Shown one piece after another: positions 1-11,537 of a stretch of 64,000 nucleotides of DNA. The stretch spans positions 9,936,675 through 10,000,674 of the forward strand of contig NC_087078.1 in assembly GCF_026151205.1 (NCBI RefSeq), read 5' to 3'. Position 1 is the stretch's first letter, and each line of letters begins with the position of its first letter. The position numbers were made by a program, and so were the translations under genes. The stretch is from Bolinopsis microptera (taxonomy: Eukaryota > Ctenophora > Tentaculata > Lobata > Bolinopsidae). The notes beneath the pieces are model-generated. The model did not search any database, was not told where the DNA came from, and saw only the letters and a program-made list of their open reading frames with translations.

Positions 1-1332
1 AGATTCTTTCAGAATCACTTCATTCACTAAATCTTACAATGTGAACAATGAACAGGTAGAGGCACTGCAACTGAAAAAGTGCTGTCCTCACTACTTAAGA
101 ACATAGCAATCTAATCTAAAAATGGCAACCTAAGAACTGAAGTTAAGCAAACAGTTATTTTCCAATAATCGGTTTTTAAACCGATTATTTTTTATACTCA
201 AACTTATACTCAAACTTATCATAGACCCCGTGTTGGTAACAGTGGATAATATGCAGTGGCGAAACGTACCTAAGAGGCCGCAGCTGCACCCCCCCCCCCA
301 TCCCCTTCCGCATAGCAGGGGTTGCCGGAGTGTCGGGCGGTCGTTTCGCCACTGACTAGTGACTGCATGTATAAAAGTATAAACTATAGAGCCATGTAGG
401 CATGTATCATTCTGTACTTCTGTAGCTTTGCACAAACCAAGTCTCAGTCCTACACCCTACCTAGTAATAAGGTTATACGATCATTACAGTATTCCACATT
501 GTACACTCAAATTATCCAAAACCCCTGCCAATATAGGTTTAATCACGCCACAAGTTGATTCAAATTATCTCAACTTACGCAGGATTTGCGTTAAATCTGC
601 AGCATTCGACTTTATATTTAACGGAAAACCTGCCAAAATAGAGCAAACCTGCCGAGAGTAGGTGAAAGGTGAGGCAGGTTTTGTGTTAATTTTGCAGGCT
701 TTTCTATAAATCAACAACTCGATTAAATAATTACGTGAGATAAATCTCTGCACGAATACGATAAATAGGCAGGTTTTCGGTTAATTTTGCAGGAATCATT
801 TTAAGACTTCAAATTGATTATCAGTCTTAATGTAAAACCTGCCAAATTAGGTGGCAGGTGGCAATGGCTGGAAGGGGCCTTAAATAGTGAATATATAGGA
901 AGCAGTTCTGCCTGACTGCATCAGTAATGATGTAATGACCGGTAATGAGCGCTTCCCAAACACACAAGGATATATCTTGTGTTCTTGGCTAGTATATATG
1001 AAACATTTGACACGGAGTTGTGGTGTGAGCTATGTGCCTCGCCGGGCTAAAGTAGTGAATGTCCTTGCTGTACGGCAAGTTAAACAAGGAACTGAAACTA
1101 CTAGGTTCCGTACAGGCTCAACTCTACACCCATGTCAATGTGTTCATATGTAAGCCTCTTGATTATATATTGGAATAACATCTTATGTACTTGCCCCCGT
1201 TTATAGTAAATTCGGATGAAGTTGGATTTTAGAAGTGTGTGCAATCGGGTCAAATGTCACGGTAATTGAGCATTTCGTACACTACACAAAAGATTTATCA
1301 CAGGAACGGTTTTAATCATAAAATTCCCACAG
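1..1332. other. 5' flank without a supported gene
   Basis: No open frame here resembles a protein I know. The stretch holds a small inverted-repeat element (254-354) and ordinary AT-rich DNA. Around 585-855 a short sequence containing the words AAACCTGCC and GCAGG recurs several times on both strands. The first exon or exons of the zinc-finger gene that follows should lie here or further upstream, but I cannot pick them out. Confidence 0.4.
254..354. mobile_element. short hAT-like inverted-repeat element (MITE)
   Basis: The element opens with CAGTGGCGAAACG and closes with its exact reverse complement CGTTTCGCCACTG. About 75 bp of GC-rich DNA, including a C-run, lies between. CAGTGGCG ends are typical of hAT-type DNA transposon termini. 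No clear 8-bp target duplication is visible, so the family call rests on the ends alone. Confidence 0.5.
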
Positions 1333-3124
1333 CAACAAACGAAAGTGGACCATTTCCTGTCCTGGACAATGTTCTGACAAGTAGCCAGATTATCAGACTC
1401 CGGTTGAAAGCACCTGGATTATTACTCATGCCATCTGATGAAAAACCATTGAAGAGAGACTTCGAGGAGGATGGAAGTGACCAACTTGCTGCAAAGAAGA
1501 TCAAAATATCTGCTGCCGGGTACATCTTTAACCAGACTTTTATATTTTTATGTTTATTATCTATTGATTTTCGCAGTACATATTGGAAAACGAGTACTGT
1601 TTACCCTTACATCTTTTCAGAACAATGGGTGTAAACACTACCCCGCCTCTTACACCCGGACCAGACCTAGAGGAAGCTGCTCCAGGACCCAGTACAACTT
1701 ACAGCTCATCTTCTGGACGTGCTTCTACCATCTCACCCCCCTTCAAGCAGACACAGAGAGAACGAACACCAATAGTGAGTTGATAAACAGCACTCATGTC
1801 CAGTAGTGTATAATTATATAGCCAGACGTACACATCATAAAGTAATTGTACTCTGTGATCACAGAAACCCATAGAATAAATATGTTCGTTCGTTAACCTA
1901 TTTAACATAAAAAAGTGTAAACTGAACCCTGTGCTAGGAGGAGTACAGACTACGACCACAGTTCAGGAAGTGTAGCAAGTGTAATGTTATGTTTGGAAGT
2001 AACGAACAGTTGGCAGTACACATCTCCACCGCTCACAGGAACCAGCAGACCTGGAACTGTATCGCTCATCAGACCTGCCCCATGGTAAGAGGAATAGAGA
2101 GGGGGGGGGGGGAGGTGGTAACTGTATCGCTCATCAGACCTGCCCCATGGTAAGAGGAATAGAGGGGGGGGGGGGTGGGAACTGTATCGCTCATCAGACC
2201 TGCCCCATGGTAAGAGGAATAGAGGGGGGGGGGGGGGGGCGGGGGAGCAATACCATTAGTTCTGTTATCATTGCAAGAAAAATGTCAAGATTTTGTAGAT
2301 GTTATAGCCTATATAGGGGAATATCATATGATATGTTTACAATTTACATCACAGGCTTTCTTGTTTGAGGCTGTTTTGGTAAATATTAACAGCTAAACTG
2401 TCCAGGTGTTTATGGAGGTGCGGAATCTAAAGACGCATGTGTACGAGATCCATATAAAGGTAAACATGTACAGTTTACAGCACTTTAGATGCTCCCTTTA
2501 TTATATTGTGAACCATATCTGGAAGAAGAGATTTACATTTACTATAATTGTATAAAACTTGATTTATTTATGTTAATATAATATTATATATTTATCTATT
2601 TAGGAGTGTCCGGTGTGCAAGTGTACGTTTGAGGAGTCCTCGCTCGCTAAACACATAATATGCACCCACGCTGAGCTCACCACGTGTCCTATCTGTGCTA
2701 ACCAGGTATTTATTAAACATTAGATTTATTAATTCATCAATAAATTTATTTTTAAATTTTACTGATAGCACCCCAACCATTGGGTTTATAACCCTAGCCC
2801 ATAGTTCTAATTGTCGGGACTCGTCCATTCATTACTTCAGTTGCTATCGGAAATCAATCTATACTCGAAATGTCTAGTAGTCAATAATCGATTTAACTTC
2901 AAACCTATCTTGCTTCAAAAATTGTAGAGAATACGAATTTACTAAAACACATTTTAAGTTGGCAACCTAAAAATAGAACAGATTTCCTCAAGTCTCAAAC
3001 TTTCCTCCAGTACTCGGAACAACACGCACTGATGGTTCACGTGAAGACACAACACGATCTGCCCTCCTACCGACTCAGAACCGAGTCTACTCTCAGTGTC
3101 AAGTCCGAGACTACTTCTCCTTAA
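1333..3124 (+). CDS. C2H2 zinc-finger protein, four fingers, 5' end not resolved
   Basis: A split gene read from splice signals and continuous frame. Exons are about 1333-1519, 1621-1774, 1962-2084, 2406-2459, 2604-2705 and 3011-3124 (TAA at 3122-3124). All introns are GT-AG and the phases match. The first two exons encode a polar region with a basic patch (KPLKRDFEEDG, AAKKIKI), probably a nuclear signal, and a Pro/Ser/Thr-rich stretch. Four zinc-finger-like units follow: Cx2Cx12Hx4H, Cx5Cx12Hx4H (spans an intron), Cx2Cx11Hx4H, and Cx2Cx12Hx4H (spans an intron). The protein ends about 23 residues after the last histidine. A nuclear nucleic-acid-binding role is likely from the fold; I do not recognise the orthologue. 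The start is uncertain: the acceptor at 1331-1332 requires an upstream exon, and another acceptor at 1302-1303 is possible. The donor end of the third exon is triplicated in the intron (2053-2240). Confidence 0.7.
2053..2240 (+). repeat. three-copy tandem duplication of an exon end with its splice donor
   Basis: A unit of about 60-65 bp contains the last ~32 bp of the zinc-finger exon, its donor (CATG|GTAAGAGG) and a poly-G run. It appears three times in a row, with donors at 2085, 2150 and 2210. The first copy is the exon end that keeps the finger frame. The copies are near-identical and differ mainly in G-run length. Confidence 0.85.
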
Positions 3125-4171
3125 ACTAGCCTACACTCAAGTCCCAGACAACTTGAACTCTTTGACCCTTCTCCGGGATGTTACGTGGAAATACTCCTCT
3201 TCATAGGTCCTGTTGGGACTTAATGTTCTTGGGCGCCCATTCAGAATGACAGTTTTAACTTTATATGTGGTAGTCGTTACTGATTGCTCGTTAGGTGGCA
3301 GAAATATCACACCGGCCAGTTAAAGATTGATATGTCTACTCTCAAGTGAAGTTAATCATGTTTTTACATTGCAGATGACTAACGGTATCTGCCTGATAAT
3401 TACGAATTTGTTTTGGTATCAATTTTTTACGGTATTTTAGCAGTAGTATTATACATCGTGAGGGATTTTATGCAATTTCATGTTAAAACGTTGAACGCGG
3501 TAGCCCTAAATAATAAAACACTGCTTTTGATGCTATTTTGTTTAAGATGTTCGAATTTGCAGTTATAATGTTGTTGTGGTTGTTACACCGATGTTATACA
3601 TGGTTTTATTGAGATAGATGCTATTAATGATAAGTTGCTATTCGTTTTGCTGAAATAATGCTGAATGTGAATGTTAAATGCGAATTGACAAGTTCTTGTA
3701 TTAATAAAAATTTTGTACGTCTAATGCTAAAAAAGCTAGTTGCTCTCACATATTATGTGGTAAATATTAAAAATAACATACAGTAACCTCTCTAAACCCA
3801 TTTATAAACCGCGGCAATAACAACAACATTTAATAACGGGAGGTAACTGATATTCCTGTTGTTATTTTAAGAGATCACTGAAAGTTTCCCCCTCCCCGTT
3901 CCTTAAATATATTTCATAGCTCTGTTTCTCCGTCCTAATCAAGGAGTCAGCTTTCAGCGATTAAACTAACTTAACCAAGAACTGAGAATACTAAGACTAT
4001 TGAACGGGAAATCCGTCAGGAGAACTGGAGAATGCACTATTTCCCCCCGTTTTAATTCCCCAATGTTTCTCCCTTGTTTATATTCATTGCAATCCACTGC
4101 TCCTCATCTTAGTGTTTAACTTGTATCAAAACACAATCTGACTTGTTAACCTACAACCAGGAGGATGCACC
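3125..4171. other. intergenic region, zinc-finger gene to ARMC9
   Basis: No coding potential recognised. It must hold the 3' end of the zinc-finger transcript and the promoter and 5' UTR of ARMC9. A possible acceptor (CAACCAG) at about 4154-4160 lies just before the ARMC9 start codon, so ARMC9 may have a noncoding first exon. No convincing TATA box or polyadenylation signal could be assigned. Confidence 0.4.
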
Positions 4172-7100
4172 ATGTCTACACCGAACAGCGGATCCAACAA
4201 ACTAACTTCTCAGATATTCGGGCTCATTAAACAGTACCTGGAGCATTTCAACTTTTCTAGGTAAATTGTGTAATACGATGTATTGTTTTTACAGATTAGA
4301 CCAATTTCCTATCCGTTACTCGTTAACTGTGAAAACTGAACAATTCATGTTATTAATACCGCAAAAGCGCTGTTTGCAAGAAAAGGAATATAAGTTCGAC
4401 CATTTTTGTTCGAAGTGTCAAGTTTCAGTTGCTTTACAATGCAAGCTGACAAACGTATATTTTATCACTTCTACTACGTGCCTTATCGGCACAAATAACA
4501 CCACTGATATTAGGGGTCGTTCACATAATATTACGTAATCATTTTTTGGAACATTTTTACCCCCCCCCCCCCCCCCTCTGAAATCAGTTTTACACATAGC
4601 TATTGTGTCAAAATTACACTAGCGTAATCAATAATCATTCGGAAACCCCCCCCCCCCCCCCCTCAGCTGATTACGTAATATGTGAACGACCCCTTACAGT
4701 AGTAAAATAACTCCCACTCACTCTCACTGCATCACCAGGACACTAGAAACTCTAAAGATAGATGTTAACAATGCGGGACACACCTTCTCCGAACCCACCA
4801 AACACAAGGACAACTCCACCAACTCTCTCCAGGCTGATCTTCATCTCAACGAGCTGATCCTCATGTTCAGGTAACTAGGTAACTAGGTAACTAGGTAACT
4901 AGGTAACTAGGTAACTAGGTAACTAGGTAACTAGGTAACTAGGTAACTAGGTAACTAGGTAACTAGGTAACTGGGTAACTAGGTAACTGGGTAACTAGGT
5001 AACTAGGTAACTATGCAACTAGGTAACTAGGCAACTAGGTAACTAGGTAACTAGGTAACTAGGTAACTAGGTAACTAGGTAACTAGGTAACTAGGTAACT
5101 AGGTAACTGGGTAACTAGGTAACTGGGTAACTAGGTAACTAGGTAACTATGCAACTAGGTAACTAGGCAACTAGGTAACTAGGTAACTAGGTAACTAGGT
5201 AACTAGGTAACTACTATTAGGCTGATAATGATTTTAATTGTGTCAGTTTTACCGTGTTAGGTTTACCGATCTTCGTTGTAGACTTATCAGATCTTTAGGA
5301 TGTTTATTGTTAACTACTTCAGATTTATGTAAAGTTCGATAATAATAGTGTTTAACAACTGACAACGGATGGCGACTAAGACAAAAGAGCAGCTGCAGAC
5401 CTTTTAATAATCATGACACAATTATTCAAATTATTCAAATTTCAGTAACGGTGAAACTGAAGAGTTCCTGACAAACTTCTCCCGTCTGGTCCCCAAAGAA
5501 GTGCAACTTCTCGATAAAACCTGCATCTTGTTGCTATTCGAGCTGAACCTCTACTTCATGACGTATCCCCTGAGGGGGAACCCAAACATTAACCAGTTCA
5601 GACTGCAACACCGCAATTTTGTGCAGTATCTGGAGGAAATAGCTGCTCATAATGAGGTAATTTAATGAAAATAATTGAATAATGAGGTAATTTAATGAAA
5701 ATAATTGAATACTGTGTTGGTGGTAATTTTTTAATAATTTGTAATTAGGACTGTTATGAGGCTGGGAGAAAACAAAAGTTACGTGAACTGTTCATAATAT
5801 GATTTAAGGTTACAAGATTCACAGATTTCCCGATGAGTTGGCTGAATTGCTTTAACAACTTCAACATTTTTTCAATTTTATTACAGTAGTATCCGATTTC
5901 ACCTATTAGCTTATTTAACTAGAATATATAAGTCAATTAAAACTAAATCATATTACTATCCCATCAGATAATAGTGAATTCAGCACACGCTCGGTTCCTT
6001 TGTCTCGGCCTCGCCTCAATCTCCCAGCACCCACTGGATAACTTCATGATTAAGGAGCTGTTGAACCCTGCCTGGGGACGCAGTCTTAAAGAAAGGGTCA
6101 CTGCTTTTCTCAAAACAGTCCTTCCTCAGGTACAGTTTTAGTGTTGATTAAGTGTAATTATATTGCGGACAAATAAAATATATAAAATATAAAATATCAG
6201 TGTTATCGTTTTCAAAGTTTCAACTGCTGAGCCAGGTACTGGAGTTTTCATTGTAGGTTTTCATGAGGTTCTGTATCAATATCATTATTGGAGCTGAGAA
6301 GTTGACAGCGGAAATTATCATAGTTCATTATCCTAATTAATTATCCTAATTAATTATCCTAATTAATTATCATAATTTATTATCCTAATCTCTTATTACC
6401 TCAGCAAGGAGCACCACTTCTAGAGGTGCTGGTAGAGAAAACAAACAAACAAACAGACAAACACACAGACAAGAGATTACAGCAGCTGGAAGCTAAGTGT
6501 ATCCAGTATAAGAGCATGTTTGCTAAGCAACAGAAAGAGTATTATAATGTTTTGGCAGTTGCTACTGAGCTGGTTGAGAGTTTGGAGAACGCGATTCTAG
6601 GTACAACCAATTATGTCACCATAATATGAGATAAATGTCTGAACTTTTACGACATATTTTTAACCCGAAATTCTTCACAACTATCCAAAATTCGAGGGGA
6701 TATATCTTACTGAAACTTTCTGAAGAATAGAATATTCTCTGAAAGATTTGCAATTTCTCCTGACCCCAGGGAAGGGGGTAGACCCGAGTACAATTGAGCG
6801 AGTTTGTATCCAACTGTTCCAACAACAAGACGTCTCAGCTTCTATACATCACCTTGACTTTACTCGCCCTGGTAAGAACTGACATGTAGTTTACCCACTT
6901 ATTCTCTACTAAGCCCCCCCCCCCCTAACGGTGAAATATTTCAACCTTTCAAAGCACAACCCTAACTTTCTGTGGTCAATGTAACCCCGGTTACCTTTCA
7001 TTCAATTACCTTTTATTCATAAATGTTCAATCTAGCTCAACTTTTGTAATTTAAAGGAATATCCATCTCATAATCTTATACTTCTCACAGGTACGGCGTC

Positions 7101-10100
7101 CAACATGTTGAGACAAAGCATGGTGATGGAGACACGGAAGCTGGAGACACGTAAACAGGAGACCCAGGAGGAACAGTTCGAGACAGTTGCTGTGTTGGAT
7201 ATGCCCAAGATAAAGGAGGTCCTGTGTGGAGGGGATGATGTTGAGGCGGGGTATCTGTTGCAGGTAATTTAATTTCTTATTAACGTGCTTATAAACGTGC
7301 TTATAAACATGCTTATAGACGTGCTTATTAACGTGCTTATTAACGTGCTTATAAACGTGCTTATAAACGTGCTTATAAACATGCTTATAAACATGCTTAT
7401 AAACATGCTTATTAACGTGCTTATTAACATGCTTATAGAAGTGCTTATTAACGTGCTTATAAACGTGCTTATAAACGTGCTTATAAATGTGCTTATAAAC
7501 GTGCTTATAAACGTGCTTATAAATGTGCTTATAAACGTGCTTATTAACGTGCTTATAAACGTGCTTATTTAACATGCTTATAGACGTGCTTATAAACGTG
7601 CTTATAAACGTGCTTATAAACGTGCTTATAAACGTGCTTATAAATGTGCTTATAAACGTGCTTATTAACGTGCTTATAAACGTGCTTATAAACGTACTTA
7701 TTAACGTGCTTATTAACGTGCTTATAAACGTGCTTATAAACGTGCTTATTAACGTGCTTATAAACGTTCTTATAAACATGCTTATAAACATGCTTATTAA
7801 CGTGCTTATTAACGTGCTTATAAACGTGCTTATTAACATGCTTATTAACATGCTTATTAACGTGCTTATTAACGTGCTTATAAACGTGCTTATAAACGTG
7901 CTTATAAACGTGCTTATAAACATGCTTATTAACGTGCTTATAAACATGCTTATAAACGTGCTTATAAACGTGCTTATAAACACGCTTATAAACACGCTTA
8001 TTAACGTGCTTATAAACTTGCTTATAAACTTGCTTATAAACGTGCTTATTAATGTGCATATTAACGTGCTTATTAAACACTGCGTCCTAATACACCCCTA
8101 TCTGTGCAGGCAGTGAGGTGGCGGATAACCAAATCTAGTACTGACTCTGAGAGAGAGACCTTACTGTCACAGTGTGTTAGAGAAGATTTGTTTGGTAAAG
8201 ATGACTCTAACTATTCTATAAGGATACTCGACTCTTTTATCTCAGCTGATGCCGGTCAGTTTAGATCCTGTAAATGTGGGAATATCTAAGATTTAGTTTA
8301 CCGAACAAATCAGAATGTTTCAAAGTTAACAGTTCTGAGTTCTGAATGATATATTAATACATCATTTATTAATATTGAATATTCGAGATTTTTATTTACT
8401 ATTAAAACAAGTCTTTACTGTTATATTATATCGGATTAACTCCTTCCCGCCATATATTTCCAATTATAAGCCACACTCCTCTCTCTCCACAGAAATGTCC
8501 CTAACAGAGAACTTCACCCGTCTAATCCATTGTTTCTGTGCACTGAGTGAGGGCTGTGTCTACCTCTCCGCCCACACACCTCTCATTTCACATCTCATCT
8601 TATCTCTGACGTCATCAACACAGGATGACGTCATCAGACAGGTTTATTGTTAATTAATTATCAATTAATATTGGTGTAATAATAATATTGTTGTATAATA
8701 ATATAATGTTCATTAGTGTTTTGATAGTCGATTAATGCTCCCTGTGACCCTGTGAATGTATATTATCGGGAGCTATAATGACGAATGTGCTGTTTCAAAT
8801 TAAGTTTCAATAATCACTGTACCAGGTGGTGCTAACTAAGTTTCAATAATCACTGTACCAGGTAATATACCAGTCAATATACATTATATATTTTATACAT
8901 TGTACATTTTATACATTCCAGGTGGTGCTGGGTGCTCTCCAGACGCTGAGTTTAACCCGGGCAGTCCAAAGTCACATGTTGAGTACACCTGACATGATGA
9001 CATGGCTTCTTACACTGCTATCAGACCCTGATGAACTGAGTTAGTCAGATGCAGTGTTCTATCAGTTTCTATCAATATCTGGCTGATATATACAGCAGTG
9101 GTTCCTACTGAACCTGCATTTTGTAGGAAATTTATAGCTTACTAAGCAATGGAGCTGATAGTAAACCGGGACAGCAACTGGGTAGCTCGAATGACAAAAT
9201 TGTAATCGCGACAAAACAAATCGGTCTGAATTCAAAATTAAAACGACCTCTGTGATAATGACACATTTGTCCAGGTGAATACACACTACACCACACCTCA
9301 GCACTACTAATGAACCTATGTCTGAGGACTAGAGGTCGAATATTCCTCTCCGAGAACACTTCTCTCCTCTTCACTGTAGTGGAGGGGCTGATGGAACATG
9401 AGGCCGGTCTTGTTAGGGAGTATGTTAACGGAGTGCTGTTCAGGTACGGGAGTGTGCTTTATATTATTATACAATATACAATATAATATATGCCTTCATT
9501 CATCATGTTCAAGTTTCTACAACCTTATAAAAATGGTTAATATACTACTTTCCGCTGCCCGATTTATCATGTGTTACCACGCCACTATAAAAGTGTGACT
9601 CCAGCCCTATATTTTCAGCGCACTGAACATGAAAACTGTCCGAGAGAAGGCTCGAGAAGTAGGACTGGAGGAGTCTATAAAGCTGCTGATAGAGATATCA
9701 CCCTCAGAGACCTCTACACAGTTACAGTACTGTTTAGATCAGATGTGTAACCCTGCTAGCGAGGGTGATCCTACTGTGGGGGACAGTGAGGATGAGGAGG
9801 AAGAGGTGAGTGGGGCTATTTATGGTTATTTATGAGGTTATTTTTGTTATTTATTAGGTTATCTTGGTAATTTATTTATTAGCTATTTCACTGTTACACT
9901 ACAGTTTGGAAGATAATGTTTTTAAAATCGGCAGTTTTATAATTTTCTGTTCTAACATCAAATTTAATTCCAAATAGAATAATCTGATAATTTTGAAAAG
10001 TCAACATGTTAATATCGATGCACAAGCATGTCACAGTTGACTGTGTTGAGTTTCAATGTTTGTAGAACTTAATCACACAATATACCTACCAGGTAGTAGA

Positions 10101-10659
10101 AGACAACCTAAACTCCCTAACACAATATACCTACCAGGTAGTAACAGACTAGAACTTCCCTAACACAATTCCCCTAGGACTCCCTAACCATGGACCTCCA
10201 GCTACCCGAGTCCCTGGAACTACGACCTGTACAGGGAGAGGAGCTGCTCTGTTCCCGGTACTTGACAGACATCAACTCAAGGTGCACCAACCTGCTGAGA
10301 GTCTGGTTATTAACCCGGAGCAGAACATGGTGGCTGGAGGAGACAGGAGACAGACGCCCCAGAAAGCGGGGGCTCAGAGGGGAGAGCCCCCTGAAGAAGC
10401 TGGACCCCGGAAGAGAACCCCTAAATCACCTAGCCCGGTGGTAGGTCCTGATAGTGTGCCAGGTTTAGGACCTAACAGCGTGCCAGGTTTAGGACCTAAC
10501 AGTGTACCAGGTCAGGGAGAAGGAGGGGCTGCTTTGAGACAATCTCAACTAGGCCCAGCAACCAGACCCAGTATTAGACAGAGTGGAGATCAGTTCATTA
10601 GGAACCCTGATGAGAGGCCTATCAAACCTGCAGCTAGGACTGGGGACCCTTTTCAGTGA
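4172..10659 (+). CDS. ARMC9: LisH and armadillo-repeat protein ARMC9 (ciliary base protein)
   Basis: Fourteen exons assembled by frame and GT-AG signals: 4172-4260, 4739-4870, 5446-5656, 5968-6129, 6405-6600, 6770-6871, 7091-7263, 8110-8254, 8493-8641, 8922-9039, 9275-9443, 9619-9805, 10178-10281 and 10434-10659, about 720 aa. Visible parts: an N-terminal LisH motif (LIKQYLEHFNF..TLETL, residues ~17-36); a predicted coiled coil (KRLQQLEAKCIQYKSM); then armadillo-type helices with strong family matches such as HHLDFTRPGTASNMLR, AVRWRITKS, LGALQTLSL and LLMNLCLRTRGR; then an acidic DEEEE stretch and a Pro/Gly-rich tail. In vertebrates ARMC9 acts at the basal body and ciliary tip in Hedgehog signalling and is linked to Joubert syndrome; that role is inherited here by homology. 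The final junction is the least sure: the conserved frame (GEELLCSRYLTD) runs into a stop at 10442-10444 unless a 152-bp GT-AG intron (10282-10433) is removed, which joins the long Pro/Gly frame to a TGA at 10657-10659. Confidence 0.92.
4513..4693. mobile_element. PIF/Harbinger-like MITE in ARMC9 intron 1
   Basis: Terminal inverted repeats start GGGGTCGTTCACAT and contain ATTACGTAATCA on both sides. They are flanked on each side by TTA (4510-4512, 4694-4696), the 3-bp duplication typical of PIF/Harbinger elements. Inside are two C-runs in the same orientation, about 85 bp apart. It is non-coding and 181 bp long. Confidence 0.7.
4871..5212 (+). repeat. 8-bp minisatellite (GTAACTAG) at the ARMC9 intron 2 donor
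   Basis: About 43 copies of GTAACTAG begin at the first base of the intron, directly after exon end TTCAG. Each unit contains AG|GTAACT, a good splice-donor match. Variant units (GTAACTGG, ATGCAACT, GGCAACT) recur in the same order around 4970-5040 and 5106-5176. This shows a higher-order duplication with a period of about 136 bp. Confidence 0.95.
7283..8076 (+). repeat. 12-bp minisatellite filling ARMC9 intron 7
   Basis: About 66 copies of a 12-bp unit (GTGCTTATAAAC or GTGCTTATTAAC, with minor variants) fill the intron. They run from about 20 bp after the donor to about 33 bp before the acceptor at 8108-8109. The period is divisible by three and the unit has no stop in several frames, so long repetitive open frames appear on both strands. 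These should not be taken as genes. Confidence 0.95.
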
Positions 10660-11537
10660 AGTGTAGATTATGATATACTCATCATTGTACAATGGTAGTG
10701 GGTTTAGTGCCTCAGGGCAATTATTTACGTAGTCTCAGTAATGCCCCAAAGTATGTACATACCAAATCTTCCTGCAGTTTACATTAACTATAGATAGTTT
10801 TGCTGATGCATTGTTTTACACGTGAAATTATCACAGAATCAATAATATATTATGTACAGAGTGTCAGAGTTAAAGGTACCAATGTAATGTTCATTTTTAT
10901 TATATATTATAATAACTTTATAATACGTTAGTTTGTAACATTCCTTATCACAAATATGTACAGTATAAACCAGAGTATTTTAACACTTTAAATTATGTCA
11001 GTTGGTATCCAAAATCAGAGTTGGCCCAGTCGCCATAACAACTGCTAAATTACTATTAACTGAATTAGTATTTATTAGTAGTTATTATTATTAATTAATA
11101 TTATTAATAATGTAATATGTTTGCTGTGATTAGTGATTTATTATATAACATGATCAGTATTTTAGGCGGGTCCTGTATTTTAAAGTATGTTGAATTTATG
11201 CTGTATTAAAGTGTCTATAGATTGTTACTGCTGTTATATAATCTCTGGGACTGTTACTATGAGTGATCTGAGGTGGTTGTTTAATATTTGGGTAAATTAA
11301 ACTTAATGAATTTGCTAATCTATGGCATCGAAATCATGTCAAGAATGCAAATCTACTCGATATAGGCAAATATTTTAACATCAACACAACATCATCTAGA
11401 AACGTTCTGCAATGTTAACATACCTCCCTGGATAGCTCTCTTAAAGTCTTAACTCTCCCAAACACAAACAAACAAACAAACAAACACACGAACACACGTA
11501 CACACGTACAACCGAGCGAGCAAACAGGAGGGTAGAT
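10660..11537. other. intergenic region, ARMC9 to WDR13
   Basis: AT-rich and without coding potential. It holds the 3' UTR of ARMC9 and, just before the WDR13 start, a short CAAA/CACA-rich simple repeat (about 11461-11510) that probably lies in the 5' UTR. No canonical AATAAA lies close to the ARMC9 stop; an ATTAAA at about 11205 is one candidate. Confidence 0.4.

Noticed and set aside
7051..8116. Long open frames on both strands over 7.05-8.1 kb that look like repetitive proteins (YKHVNKH, INVLINM)
   Set aside because: They are by-products of the 12-bp intronic minisatellite, whose period is a multiple of three; no start context, splice logic or non-repeat sequence supports them.
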